From Candidatus Melainabacteria bacterium (GTDB lineage Bacteria; Cyanobacteriota; Vampirovibrionia; Obscuribacterales; Obscuribacteraceae), in NCBI GenBank assembly GCA_003242885.1, contig QKMZ01000003.1:496001-560000 (forward strand): a DNA stretch of 64,000 nucleotides, given 5' to 3'. Shown one piece after another: positions 26,544-35,395 of the stretch. Every line of letters starts with the position of its first letter. Within the stretch, counting starts at the first letter, position 1. The translations under genes and the position numbers were made by a program. The notes beneath the pieces were generated by a model. That model was not told where the DNA came from and made no database searches. It was given only the letters and a program-made list of their open reading frames with translations.

Positions 26544-27362
26544 TTATTTCGCGAATGTATGCGTGCGAGCGCGCAGCATGCGGTTGATTTCAGCCTGAAT
26601 TTCGCCTTCCAGATAGCGAGCTTGAGCTTTAGCTTGCTCCTCAACCTTGTCGCGATTGGTTTCCTTCTTGTATTGGGAAGGCGCCAGGAAAGCCATCTTC
26701 CACTTAACAGGCAAGCTGAAAAGGTTGACCGGGAAAGGATAGAACGGGAAGAACGGAGTCACCGGGAATGCAGGCATATTGAGGAGTTTCGCAATCTTGT
26801 CTGCATTGAAGAGGACCGGAACTGCCTCATCGAGTCCGAGAGTAGCAAGCGGAATAATCTTCACACCTTCTTCAACACCGGACAATAGGCGCGTCCAGTC
26901 GAAATCGCCGAGGCGATATCTCTGAGAGAAAGTCTTCTGTGTGCTAGCAATGCCTTCTGGGAAGGTGGCAACGATTTCGCCTCTGGCGAGCAAGCGTTTT
27001 ACATTGTCAGAAGACCATGGCACAAAGCCGAGTTCGCGCAAAAAGTGGTGAACTCTCTCGTCTTCAATCCAGTCCATGTCACATACAACGTGCACGCGGC
27101 GAGGGTTTTCTCTGGACATGAGAGCATAGATCAACATCATTGCGGTCCACGGTACTAACCCGGTGGAGTTGCCGACAATGAGCGCTGGTCCTTCATTCGG
27201 AATGGCATCGAGATTTTTGAACTCGACTTTCCACCAATCTTCGTAGAGGAATTTCAATCCGGGTTCCAGTTTTGCCAATGTGCGCAGCTCAAAGCCGAAA
27301 TAATCTTCGCTCTTGTGCGAGTTGCGGATGAACTGCTTATGTCTTGTAGCAAAGGCTTTCAC
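26544..27362 (-). CDS. Lysophospholipid acyltransferase-like protein lacking catalytic residues
   Basis: A 272-residue protein paralogous to the upstream gene. Where that one has N-H-S-G-L-L-P-L-D, this one has N65-S-T-G-L-V-P-W-T73, so both the catalytic histidine and aspartate of the acyltransferase superfamily are replaced. The FPEG loop (TFPEGIAST) and the rest of the fold, including the FPVTPFFPFYPFPVNLF segment, are kept, and the gene is intact. It overlaps the upstream paralogue by 4 nt and is thus cotranslated. It may be a pseudoenzyme that supports its partner, or a protein that binds acyl-phospholipid. Loss of activity is inferred. Confidence 0.8.
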   Translation of the reverse strand: MKAFATRHKQFIRNSHKSEDYFGFELRTLAKLEPGLKFLYEDWWKVEFKNLDAIPNEGPALIVGNSTGLVPWTAMMLIYALMSRENPRRVHVVCDMDWIEDERVHHFLRELGFVPWSSDNVKRLLARGEIVATFPEGIASTQKTFSQRYRLGDFDWTRLLSGVEEGVKIIPLATLGLDEAVPVLFNADKIAKLLNMPAFPVTPFFPFYPFPVNLFSLPVKWKMAFLAPSQYKKETNRDKVEEQAKAQARYLEGEIQAEINRMLRARTHTFAK

Positions 27363-28258
27363 GGTGTTTCACTCCTTCCGTTATCTTCTTCGGTCCAGGC
27401 GGAAAAAACCGATTTTCGCTCTTTGAGCAAGCGGTTTAAGTCTCTCTGGATGTCGTACTGAATCTCACGTGCGATCTTCAAACAAAGCTTCCTATCTTTT
27501 GCCTTCTCAGGCGGATAATCTAGTTTGATCGGCTTATGTATATTGATCATCCATTTGACGGGCAAGGGGACGAACATAAGCGGGAAAGGCAACCAAGGGA
27601 ATGCCGGCGTGACGGGGAAGAACGGCATTTTCAACATTTGCGCAAACGTCTTGACGTTGACGAAATTGGGAAAAATCTCGTCACCACCCACGGTGGCAAC
27701 AGGGATTAAAGGAACTTGGCGTTCGATTGCAAGCTGTACAAAACCCGGATGGAAATCCAGAATTCTATAGCGCTCCTTAAACGTTTTACCAACGCCCCTC
27801 AAGCCCTCTGGATAGATGCCCACTAGCTCACCGTTATCGACAAGCTTACGAGCGTTTTCCAGAGTCGCTCTGACCTGACCAGTTTCAACCATCCATTCAT
27901 TTATGCCGGGCAATGAAAAAAACCAGTCGGTAATCATGTACCTCACCCGCCGAGGAGCCGGATGTTGATTACTCATAGCGATTGTGATCATGGCGCCATC
28001 CAAAGGCAAAAGTCCGGAATGGTTGCCGATCAGCAGCGCAGCGCCATCGGAAGGAATGTTCTCGATGCCGCGGACCCGTACCTTAAAGTGCTCTTCGTAG
28101 CAAAAACGAAAAACCGGCTCCCACTTGGCGAATGTCTCCAAGTTGAAGCCGAACTCGTCTTCAACGCCCGCATAACGGGCGTAATACGATGGGTTTCGCT
28201 CTTCCAACGCCTTAAGCGGGTCTTTTAGCGAGGTTTGAATACTTTTCCAAGTAACCAC
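27359..28258 (-). CDS. Lysophospholipid acyltransferase family protein
   Basis: A 299-residue membrane-associated acyltransferase with an intact NHSGLLPLD box (N79, H80, D87) and a YPEGLRGVGKTF loop near 153-164. The spacing H-x6-D is that of the DGAT/TMEM68-like branch, not H-x4-D as in PlsC. Proline/phenylalanine-rich hydrophobic segments at about 215-235 probably lie on the membrane. The start is GTG. It overlaps the next gene (the inactive-looking paralogue) by 4 nt. The product could be a phospholipid, wax ester or storage lipid; sequence alone does not say. Confidence 0.85.
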   Translation of the reverse strand: MVTWKSIQTSLKDPLKALEERNPSYYARYAGVEDEFGFNLETFAKWEPVFRFCYEEHFKVRVRGIENIPSDGAALLIGNHSGLLPLDGAMITIAMSNQHPAPRRVRYMITDWFFSLPGINEWMVETGQVRATLENARKLVDNGELVGIYPEGLRGVGKTFKERYRILDFHPGFVQLAIERQVPLIPVATVGGDEIFPNFVNVKTFAQMLKMPFFPVTPAFPWLPFPLMFVPLPVKWMINIHKPIKLDYPPEKAKDRKLCLKIAREIQYDIQRDLNRLLKERKSVFSAWTEEDNGRSETP

Positions 28259-28407
28259 AGGAACCCCAATATGCCAGGGCCAAACGATACGAACAGAACG
28301 AACTTCTTGAAGACCTGCTTCGCTGCAGCGTTAATACGCACGTAGGCGGGTTCACGCTCTTCGTTGACGGCTTCGTTGTTTTCAGTTGATGTTTCAAAGT
28401 CTTGCAT
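28225..28407 (-). CDS. Small single-pass membrane protein, unknown
   Basis: A 60-residue frame with an acidic N-terminus (STENNEAVNEEREP) and one hydrophobic helix (FKKFVLFVSFGPGILGFLWLLG, about 34-55), ending in basic residues. AGAGAAG lies about 9 nt before the ATG. It overlaps the start of the acyltransferase gene by 34 nt on the same strand, which suggests coupling. A competing 77-residue frame (28212-28445) is serine/cysteine-rich with no such pattern and is rejected. No family is recognised; it could be a small partner of the acyltransferases. Confidence 0.5.
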   Translation of the reverse strand: MQDFETSTENNEAVNEEREPAYVRINAAAKQVFKKFVLFVSFGPGILGFLWLLGKVFKPR

Positions 28408-28506
28408 AAACAGTCACTTCTCTTAAAAGCAGTACTGGACGCCAATAGCTGACGAATTCACCATTTAACGCGGGCAGGCGAACTTTTTGCTGCTCCACGA
28501 TTGCTT

Positions 28507-28520
28507 AAGTATAGATACTT
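28507..28520. promoter_or_regulatory. Dyad in the ybaB upstream region
   Basis: AAGTAT-AG-ATACTT is a perfect 6-bp inverted repeat in the 292-nt divergent gap before ybaB. It could be an operator for either side; nothing else in the gap stands out. Confidence 0.3.
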
Positions 28521-28699
28521 GCCGCCAAGCGAGCCTTAGATGCGCGTTTTCTCCTTAAGAAACATTTACCGTCCCACATAAGAGCCGGGGCGCCTGGGCT
28601 CGACAGCCTATAATCTTATCTACTCGTTGCCGACGCTCTGATTTCATCTCAGTCGGCAATCCCAGCTCACAATTAGCCCTCGCGGCGACGGAGAAATTT

Positions 28700-29017
28700 A
28701 TGCAACCTGACATGAACCAACTGCTGGGCAACCTGGCGAAGATGCAGTCTGAAATGCAGAAGATTCAAGACGAATTGTCCAAGACTAAAATCGAAGGCAC
28801 AGCAGGAAACGGCGCAGTGACAGTCACCTGTACTGCCGCGCTCGATTTTACCGGCATAAAAATCAAACCTGAGGCAGTCGATCCTGAGGATATCGGGATG
28901 CTTGAAGACTTGATTGTTACGGCAATCAAAGACGCTTGCCACAGAGCCAAACAAGCCGGCGAGCAGCAAGCAATGAAAAACCTAGGCGGCATGCTGCCTC
29001 CTGGTATGGGTTTCTAA
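28700..29017 (+). CDS. YbaB/EbfC family nucleoid-associated protein
   Basis: A 105-residue DNA-binding protein of the YbaB/EbfC family, which forms tweezer-like dimers that coat DNA. The family pattern is clear: MNQLLGNLAKMQSEMQKIQDEL helix, GAVTVTCTAALDFTGIKI strands, then DLIVTAIKDACHRAKQ helix. GGAG lies 9 nt before the ATG. It is directly followed by recR, the classic ybaB-recR order; in many genomes dnaX precedes them, but here dnaX is 16 kb away. Confidence 0.93.
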   Translation: MQPDMNQLLGNLAKMQSEMQKIQDELSKTKIEGTAGNGAVTVTCTAALDFTGIKIKPEAVDPEDIGMLEDLIVTAIKDACHRAKQAGEQQAMKNLGGMLPPGMGF

Positions 29018-29070
29018 ACAGAGGACGGTTTCTACAAACAGGAATCCGATTCTAACTCAGGAAACAAATA

Positions 29071-29667
29071 ATGTATTTCACACCGCCGCTGGCCAGGCTC
29101 ATTGAAGAATTTCAAAAGCTGCCCGGTGTCGGTCCAAAATCAGCCCAGCGCATGGCTTTTCATGTGCTGGGCATGACGCATGATTCGGTTCAATCATTTG
29201 CCGATGCAATGGTTGATGCCAAAGAGAAAGTTCGCAACTGCAGCCATTGCTTTCACCTATCCGCAGCGGATCCGTGCGAACTTTGCACTAACGAAAGACG
29301 AGATAGACAGCAAGTCTGCGTAGTGGCTGATTCGCGCGATGTAATTGCGCTTGAGAGAACTCGCGAGTACAAAGGCTTGTATCACGTTCTCACAGGACTG
29401 ATTTCACCGCTGGAAGGAAAAGGCCCAGACGAACTCACTGTGCGGGAATTGGTCAATCGTGTGCACGACGATAAAATTCAGGAACTCATTCTTGCGATCA
29501 ATCCAACTGTCGAAGGCGATGCGACAGTGCTCTATATTTCAAGCTTGATCAAACCATTCAATACAAAAATTACCCGCATTGCTTTTGGTCTTCCGGTCGG
29601 TGCCGACTTAGAATATGCCGATGACATGACACTATCGAAAGCTCTCGAAGGTCGCCGCGAACTGTAA
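29071..29667 (+). CDS. recR: Recombination mediator protein RecR
   Basis: A 198-residue protein that, with RecO/RecF, loads RecA at gapped DNA. The N-terminal helix-hairpin-helix ([18 protein letters not shown], 16-33), zinc finger C57-x2-C60...C69-x2-C72, and Toprim domain ([21 protein letters not shown]) are all present. The closing [23 protein letters not shown] is typical. Length matches the family. A hairpin repeat starts at the stop codon. Confidence 0.97.
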   Translation: MYFTPPLARLIEEFQKLPGVGPKSAQRMAFHVLGMTHDSVQSFADAMVDAKEKVRNCSHCFHLSAADPCELCTNERRDRQQVCVVADSRDVIALERTREYKGLYHVLTGLISPLEGKGPDELTVRELVNRVHDDKIQELILAINPTVEGDATVLYISSLIKPFNTKITRIAFGLPVGADLEYADDMTLSKALEGRREL

Positions 29668-29721
29668 GGGGGATGCCATGCATCGCCCACTTACCTGACG
29701 CAGGCGAGCCGCCTGCGCTCC
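29668..29721. repeat. Two-hairpin dispersed repeat, copy 2
   Basis: GGG-g-GATG / CATC-g-CCC (29668-29688) is followed by GCAGGCG-AGC-CGCCTGC (29700-29716). It is the same arrangement as 26491-26537. The second stem differs by a paired change (C-G to A-T) that preserves the stem and the AGC loop. It fills the gap between the convergent recR and dxs genes, where it may end transcripts from both sides. Confidence 0.72.
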
Positions 29722-29727
29722 GGCCAT

Positions 29728-31704
29728 TTATTTTTTCAGGACTTTCTCAATACGCTGAGCGATTTTCTCTTTGCTCAAGCCGTTCAAATCGAGAAGAATG
29801 GCGCGCGCGCCGTGTTCTACAAACTGATCGGGAATTGCAATCGGAATAACACGCGGCAAGCCATCAGTGATTTCTTGACCAGCAGTGCTCATCCATTCGA
29901 GAACCGCAGCTCCGAAACCGCCAGACAAGCAACCTTCCTCAATAGTGATGAAGGTGTCATGACCATCACGCAAAAGTTCACCCAACAGACTTACATCGAG
30001 CGGTTTGACGCTGCGTGCGTTGACCAAAGTCGGCTTCTCGGCAGACTCAAACGTCTCAAGCGCCTGGCGTGTCATATCCACCATCGAACCATAAGCCAGA
30101 ATTACAGCCGGTTTTTGGTCCTTCTTAGTAGTTACGCCTGGTTGCAGAATTTCCCAGCGAGTTGGTTCGATCAAGCGTGGTTGATTCGAAGGTGTTCCAC
30201 TGTATTCACCATCGGCGGTGGCGCCCACTGCTTTATCTCTGGGGAAACGAATCGCGACCGGTCCTTTGCTCTCTTTGACTGCGGTATAGACCATGTCTCT
30301 GAGTTCAGCCGCATCCTTCGGTGCCAAAACTGTGAAATTAGGCACACTGCGAAGGTATGCGATGTCGAACACACCTTGGTGAGTTTCGCCATCTTCGACC
30401 AAACCGCCCCGGTCAACACCGAACACGACAGGCAAATTGAGGATGGCAACATCATGAATGACTTGGTCCATAGCCCGTTGTAAGAACGTCGAGTAAATGG
30501 AAACAACTGGTTTCAACCCAGCCTTCGCCATACCGGCAGCCATAGTGACGGCGTGCTGCTCGCAAATTGCTACATCAAAGAAGCGCTCTGGATAAGCCTT
30601 GCCAAACTTAACAAGTCCGCTACCTTCGGCAGTTGCCGGAGTGATTGCCACCAAATTTGGTTCGTCTTTGGCGACGTCAATCAGAGCTTGAGTAAACACA
30701 TCCGAATATGTCTTTGGTTTCGGCTTCGGCGACTCATCGACTTTCTCACTGAGTTGCGGCTCCAGGCTAAACGCAGGCACGCCGTGATACTTGATCGAAT
30801 CATCTTCAGCAGGCTGATAGCCTTTGCCTTTGCAGGTAATGAGGTGAACAATCTGAGGCGCTGATTTATCCTTGACCGCTTCGAAAGCTTGGACAACAGC
30901 ATCTACGTCGTGTCCATCGATAGGACCGCTGTAGTTTATTCCGAGCTTTTCGAAAACAATTCCAGGAGTGTCGAAGCGCTCTTTGGCTTGCTTCTTCACT
31001 TCGAGAATCATGTCCCAAATGCCTGCGGTCAGTTGAACCTTATCGAGACTGCCTTCGATTGAATCAAGCTTTTCTTTGATGTCGCGATAGAAAAAAGTTT
31101 CCTTGATACGCTTCATGTACAACGCCAATCCACCAGTGTTCTCACTGATGGACATTTCGTTGTCGTTGAGCACAATCAAAACATTCTTTTGAATGTGACC
31201 CAAATGATTAATAGCTTCAAGCGCCATGCCGCCTGTCAAACCGCCATCACCAATCACGGCGATAACCTTGTGATCTTGCTTCAAATGGTCACGCGCAATT
31301 GCCATGCCAACTGCAAGAGATACGGAAGTAGAGCTGTGCCCTGCAACAAATGCATCGTGTTCGCTTTCTACAGGAGTGACGAACCCGCTTAGACCTTTGA
31401 ACTGACGCAAAGTATCAAATCGATTGCGTCTTCCGGTGAGCATCTTGTGCACATATGCTTGGTGCCCGACGTCCCAAAGTATTTGGTCTTGCGGCGTATT
31501 GAAAACGCGATGGAGCGCCAGAGTGATTTCAACGATTCCCAGGTTTGAGGCTAAATGCCCACCTGTTCGCGACAAACTGCTGACTATCTCATGACGAATC
31601 TCGCCTGCGAGCTTCTGCAGGTCTTCAACCGACATTTGCTTCAACTCGGCAGGACCGGTGATAGCATCTAAAAATGACGTCGGCTGTTTTGTTAGGGTGT
31701 GCAT
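29728..31704 (-). CDS. dxs: 1-deoxy-D-xylulose-5-phosphate synthase
   Basis: A 658-residue thiamine-diphosphate enzyme that condenses pyruvate and glyceraldehyde 3-phosphate, the first step of the MEP isoprenoid pathway. The N-terminal GHLASNLGIVEITLALHRVF, the ThDP motif GDGGLTGGMALEAINHLG...NDNEMSIS, and the pyrimidine-domain DVAICEQHAVTMAAGMAKAG are present, and a transketolase C-terminal domain closes it. The start is set at the ATG at 31704, preceded by CAGGGA. The open frame can extend 9 codons to a TTG at 31731 with a poorly placed AAAGG. It is transcribed alone. Confidence 0.96.
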   Translation of the reverse strand: MHTLTKQPTSFLDAITGPAELKQMSVEDLQKLAGEIRHEIVSSLSRTGGHLASNLGIVEITLALHRVFNTPQDQILWDVGHQAYVHKMLTGRRNRFDTLRQFKGLSGFVTPVESEHDAFVAGHSSTSVSLAVGMAIARDHLKQDHKVIAVIGDGGLTGGMALEAINHLGHIQKNVLIVLNDNEMSISENTGGLALYMKRIKETFFYRDIKEKLDSIEGSLDKVQLTAGIWDMILEVKKQAKERFDTPGIVFEKLGINYSGPIDGHDVDAVVQAFEAVKDKSAPQIVHLITCKGKGYQPAEDDSIKYHGVPAFSLEPQLSEKVDESPKPKPKTYSDVFTQALIDVAKDEPNLVAITPATAEGSGLVKFGKAYPERFFDVAICEQHAVTMAAGMAKAGLKPVVSIYSTFLQRAMDQVIHDVAILNLPVVFGVDRGGLVEDGETHQGVFDIAYLRSVPNFTVLAPKDAAELRDMVYTAVKESKGPVAIRFPRDKAVGATADGEYSGTPSNQPRLIEPTRWEILQPGVTTKKDQKPAVILAYGSMVDMTRQALETFESAEKPTLVNARSVKPLDVSLLGELLRDGHDTFITIEEGCLSGGFGAAVLEWMSTAGQEITDGLPRVIPIAIPDQFVEHGARAILLDLNGLSKEKIAQRIEKVLKK

Positions 31705-31926
31705 TGATCCCTGGACTTCCACTAGTGACAACCTTTAAAGGTACATCATATCAATGAGTGGGCTTTGTTAGCTTAAGAAACTGTCTGTTTTCGGCATTCT
31801 CCGCACAGATTCACGACTCTTTAATCGTCACCAAACGCAATAGTCGAGAACAGACAGATGAGGCGCATTTAAAGCGTCCATTCAGTTAAACTGTGTTTTA
31901 GGAGAAGAGGCAAAATAGGCGTCCAA

Positions 31927-32538
31927 ATGTTGGCAAAAAAGATCTCAATTTACTTCTGCGCATCAATCGCAATCACAATGCAGTTCACAGTCTTCGAATC
32001 GTTCGCCCAAGGTCCGAACACTCAAAAGCAGGATATTCAGATACAAATCTCTCCAAAGTCTGCTGAAAAAGTGAAGGTTGAAGCAGGAAAAACCCCTCCA
32101 CCAGTCTTTTCCATTGAGGTGCCCGGACCGAGTAAAACTTCTGCCGGTCAAGCGCAATCAAAATCCGAAGACCCAGGCTCTCGCGAACGCGCTGCTAATC
32201 AGTTTTTCAAAGATAAACAGAAGCAGACCCTATCTGCAAAACCCAAGGTAAAAGAAGCAAGTATGAGGCTTTCCGGCTCTTTGTGTCCGGCTTGCTTGAA
32301 AGCTCTTGCGGCGAGATTTCAAAAGACTGAGGGAGTGATCAGCGCTTCTGTCGAGTTACCATCGCAAATGAAAGCTTCGGAAACAGAAACCAGCAACTCT
32401 ATCGGCAAACTTCCACGGTACGCAGTCGCTCATGTCACTTTCGATTCCAACGTTCTTACAATTGATCGAATAAAAGACATTGTACGAACCAACGATCTTG
32501 CATTTTGGAAAGTTGAAGTTACAGATAAGCAGCAATAA
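31927..32538 (+). CDS. Secreted protein with heavy-metal-associated-like domain
   Basis: A 203-residue protein with a signal peptide (core about 8-22, cleavage near FAQ). A lysine/proline/serine-rich linker follows to about residue 110, then a C-terminal domain with a GSLCPACLKALAARF motif. C120-x2-C123 sits where HMA (MerP/CopZ-like) domains bind copper or other soft metals, followed by SASVELPSQM and AHVTFDSNVLTIDRIKDIV strands and helix in the right order. Periplasmic metal binding or thiol chemistry is inferred. It shares a terminator with the convergent VIT-VWA gene. Confidence 0.7.
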   Translation: MLAKKISIYFCASIAITMQFTVFESFAQGPNTQKQDIQIQISPKSAEKVKVEAGKTPPPVFSIEVPGPSKTSAGQAQSKSEDPGSRERAANQFFKDKQKQTLSAKPKVKEASMRLSGSLCPACLKALAARFQKTEGVISASVELPSQMKASETETSNSIGKLPRYAVAHVTFDSNVLTIDRIKDIVRTNDLAFWKVEVTDKQQ

Positions 32539-32546
32539 AGTAATCA

Positions 32547-32588
32547 AAAAAAAAGCGGGCACCATTTTTAGTGGCGCCCGCTTTTCCT
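32547..32588. terminator. Bidirectional intrinsic terminator
   Basis: An A-rich run leads into GCGGGC-a-CCA, a TTTTTAG loop and TGG-c-GCCCGC, followed by TTTTCCTTT. The stem with A-tract on one side and T-tract on the other can stop transcription from both the HMA-like gene (stop 32538) and the VIT-VWA gene (stop 32629). Confidence 0.88.
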
Positions 32589-32628
32589 TTAGGAGAGATC
32601 CATTGCCTTCGGAGTTCTCCTTATTGCC

Positions 32629-35121
32629 CTAGCCGGTGGCGTCACCGGGTTGGACAATTTTGTACCAGGTGCCGTTGAACTCGACAATCACCTGTCTGCC
32701 GACAGACAAGAACTTGGTGATCCCTGGAAGTGACTTCATCAATGCAAAATACTCCTCGCTATTGAATTTGATTTCCTTGACTTTCTTGTCAGCTGCCTCT
32801 GCTTTAAAGGTGCTTTCCGTCCAGAAGCCGCTGACCATGTAAAAGGTCTTGTCTTCAACTGTTTTCATTTCTCCAGACATCAGATCTTGTCTATCAATTG
32901 CGTTGGACTCTTTGAGTTCGTTCAGGGTCTTAGCAATCAAAACTGCTTTCTGTCCGCTTTCTTCTTTGTGATCGGCAACCATCACTTTCGAGGCTGAGAA
33001 AGCTCTGCTTAAACCTTCGTCTCCATATATGCGACTCGAAACACCCGGACTTGCAGAAGCGAATGAATCCGTTTTTGTTCTGGGCATTCTTGCTTCATTG
33101 GGAGCAAATGCAAATCTCCCACCCCTCGCATCACCTACAGCTTTGCCCATGGCAGCAGCAGAAAAGTTCATCGGCACTGCCGGCGGTGGCGGAGGAATTA
33201 GACCGCCGCGAACTCTCGTTTCATCAACGCGGAAGCTAGGTCTTGCCGCTCCTCCGAAACTGACAGCTCCAGGGATGTTTTGCCGTCTAAACGAGCCGTT
33301 ATTCTCACTGGGATCAGTTACGAGGTAAGACGTATATGCCGAGATGATTCCATACTTCTGCGAAAGTGCGATGATTTCATCAACAACTTCTTTACTCTCG
33401 TCATTGGCATGCGCAACGTCAGTCAAATAACCAATTCTTCGCATAGCCCAAATCCGAGGCAAGTAAGAGTGACTGGTATCTTCTTTTGCGAATTCCATCG
33501 GGAAAGCATATTCATTGGTTTCACCATTGAGGCGACCGCTTAACTTCAACGATGCTTTGCCTTCGCCCTTGTAGCGCCCGATCAGCAGTACTTGCTGACC
33601 AGCAAAAATATCCTTTACCTCTTTCGGATAGACATCTTTTACTTGAATTCCCTCGTAAGCAATTTTGACATCGCTCAAAACCGGGCTTTTGATCTTCTGA
33701 TAGAAGTTGCTCAAAGCCACTTCCAGACTCTCGCTCGGTTCAATATATTGTGCCGTTCCATGATGCTCTGCAGCAAGTTGATTGAGCAAACGAGTGTTTA
33801 CGTCATAACCGACACCGAAATCAAAAATTCGAACATCGCGTTTTGGTTTGACGCTCTTCAAGAGTTTATCAACGATGGTTTCGCCCACCGTGGGCTCGCC
33901 ATCAGTGATTAAGACCAAGTATGCCGGTCTAGAAGAATCTTCGCCGAGAATTGTAGTTCCCATTGAAATTGCGTCACTGATGTTTGTGCCACCACGTGCG
34001 TCAAGTTCTTCGATAAACTTCCCTGCGGCTCTCTTATTCTCCGCATTGGCAGCCAAAAGTTTCGTGCTGAACGCGTCTGTGTCCGTGTTGAATTGAACAA
34101 GGCTAAAACGGTCCTCCGGCGCAAGTGCATCGACAATATACTTCAGCGCCTTTTTGCTGTGCTCCATCTTGTCGCCTTGCATAGAGCCCGACGTATCCGA
34201 GACTATGACAATGTCTTTGGCAACAGATCCTTTCACTGCAAGCGGCTGAGACAGCGTCATCAAGAAATATCCATCTTCATCGGTCTTGCGATGTGTGAGT
34301 AAATTGGCTGCAACATCTTTGTCGGAAACACTGTAATAGAGAAGGAAGTCTTTATCAGGCACAACGTTTTCCTGTGCCAGAGAAATAGTAGCTTCAGTAT
34401 CACTTTTGCGCGCAGATTCTACTGTATGGGTTGGTGACCAAATTGTGCGAAGTGGCACTTTCCCTGCCAACTTCACATTCATCTTGATCTTGTCGACCGG
34501 CTCAGCTTCACCTTCTGCTTTCAGAGGAAAGCGATACTTGAGCATTCCATTTTCTGCTTTCAAAACTTGCGTGTATTCCAATTCCACTTTCTTTGTGCCG
34601 TGGGCTGGAATTGGGAAAATGCGCGCTCTCACTGTTTTGTAATCAGCGAATTCCAATAAGCCTGGATCTACCATGCGTCGAACTATTTGTTCGTACTCTG
34701 TGCGCGCAGCGTTTGCTTCTAAGATTCTTCCTTCAACCGGTTTACCGTCAATGTGCAAGGAGAAAGAGCTGAAAGTAGTGTCCTCTGGCAAGGGGAAAAG
34801 ATAAGTGCCGGCAAGATTGCTGTCGGTATCGTTGGAAAATGTCTGCGTTATGTACGTTTTGGCGACCTGATCAACAATGTCGACCTTTACTTCTTCATCT
34901 TGCAGGTGCAGCCCGAAACTCACAGAAGCTTGGAGGACAGGACGTCTTCCTGGCGAAGGAACTATCGGTGTATGACCAGGCACCGGTCTGACAATCGGTC
35001 GGGGAACTGGTCTGCCACCCATAATAGGATCGATCACAATCCAGCCAGAGGCAAAAACCTGGGTGGGCAGCGCCAGGGTGGCGGCAAGAGCCGCAATAGA
35101 TGCCATTGCAACTGTTTTCAT
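32629..35121 (-). CDS. Secreted VIT and von Willebrand factor A domain protein, paralogue 1
   Basis: An 830-residue exported protein. A signal peptide (1-24) and proline-rich spacer precede a VIT domain (about 62-190) of the inter-alpha-trypsin-inhibitor type, with AKTYITQTFSNDTDSNLAGT and GTKKVELEYTQVLKAENG. A VWA domain (about 302-475) has an intact metal-dependent adhesion site D309-x-S311-x-S313. A C-terminal region of about 280 residues ends in a conserved ITKFLSVGRQVIVEF segment. No sortase or LPXTG anchor is seen. Such proteins bind ligands through the metal site. A close paralogue lies at 37526-40069 on the same strand. A motif shared by both upstream regions lies at 35249-35264. Confidence 0.9.
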   Translation of the reverse strand: MKTVAMASIAALAATLALPTQVFASGWIVIDPIMGGRPVPRPIVRPVPGHTPIVPSPGRRPVLQASVSFGLHLQDEEVKVDIVDQVAKTYITQTFSNDTDSNLAGTYLFPLPEDTTFSSFSLHIDGKPVEGRILEANAARTEYEQIVRRMVDPGLLEFADYKTVRARIFPIPAHGTKKVELEYTQVLKAENGMLKYRFPLKAEGEAEPVDKIKMNVKLAGKVPLRTIWSPTHTVESARKSDTEATISLAQENVVPDKDFLLYYSVSDKDVAANLLTHRKTDEDGYFLMTLSQPLAVKGSVAKDIVIVSDTSGSMQGDKMEHSKKALKYIVDALAPEDRFSLVQFNTDTDAFSTKLLAANAENKRAAGKFIEELDARGGTNISDAISMGTTILGEDSSRPAYLVLITDGEPTVGETIVDKLLKSVKPKRDVRIFDFGVGYDVNTRLLNQLAAEHHGTAQYIEPSESLEVALSNFYQKIKSPVLSDVKIAYEGIQVKDVYPKEVKDIFAGQQVLLIGRYKGEGKASLKLSGRLNGETNEYAFPMEFAKEDTSHSYLPRIWAMRRIGYLTDVAHANDESKEVVDEIIALSQKYGIISAYTSYLVTDPSENNGSFRRQNIPGAVSFGGAARPSFRVDETRVRGGLIPPPPPAVPMNFSAAAMGKAVGDARGGRFAFAPNEARMPRTKTDSFASASPGVSSRIYGDEGLSRAFSASKVMVADHKEESGQKAVLIAKTLNELKESNAIDRQDLMSGEMKTVEDKTFYMVSGFWTESTFKAEAADKKVKEIKFNSEEYFALMKSLPGITKFLSVGRQVIVEFNGTWYKIVQPGDATG

Positions 35122-35248
35122 TTTCTGACCTCATTGTCTTCGCCGCGACTACTTCAAACGAGCAAAGCAGCCGGTTAGGCAGAATGCCGCTCTTATCAGC
35201 TTACGGAATCCCTGCACCTGATTCGCCAGGATAAGCGTGCTTAGCAAA

Positions 35249-35264
35249 CTGGGGTTTACCCCAG
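35249..35264. promoter_or_regulatory. Palindrome upstream of VIT-VWA gene 1
   Basis: CTGGGGT-TT-ACCCCAG, 128 nt upstream of the minus-strand start. On the minus strand it reads GCTGGGGTAAACCCC followed 4 nt later by TGCTAAGC. The same pair of blocks lies upstream of the second VIT-VWA gene at 40385-40399. Confidence 0.5.
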
Positions 35265-35318
35265 CTTTTTACCCGCTCCTTGATCTCCGCGCTAAAGCCG
35301 AATTAATTCCTCAAATAG

Positions 35319-35338
35319 CCAAATATTCAAGAAAATCA
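35319..35338. repeat. Intergenic 20-nt exact repeat, copy 1
   Basis: CCAAATATTCAAGAAAATCA occurs here, about 60 nt before the zinc-ribbon gene, and again at 54802-54821 in the long non-coding gap before the MBOAT gene. An exact 20-mer twice in 64 kb is unlikely by chance. Confidence 0.55.
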
Positions 35339-35395
35339 ACTTGACATCCCGCGTGAAGCTATTTAATCTGAGCCCCAAGCCTAATAAAATAGGCA

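Noticed and set aside
25877..26644. Minus-strand open frame of 255 codons opposite LRV3
   Set aside because: It is antisense to a clear LRV gene and runs through the same hairpin cluster, with no recognisable domain.
26085..26888. Long plus-strand open frame (267 codons) across the hairpin cluster
   Set aside because: It overlaps LRV3 and the acyltransferase on the other strand, has arginine/alanine/proline-biased composition set by GC-rich hairpins, and shows no family signal.
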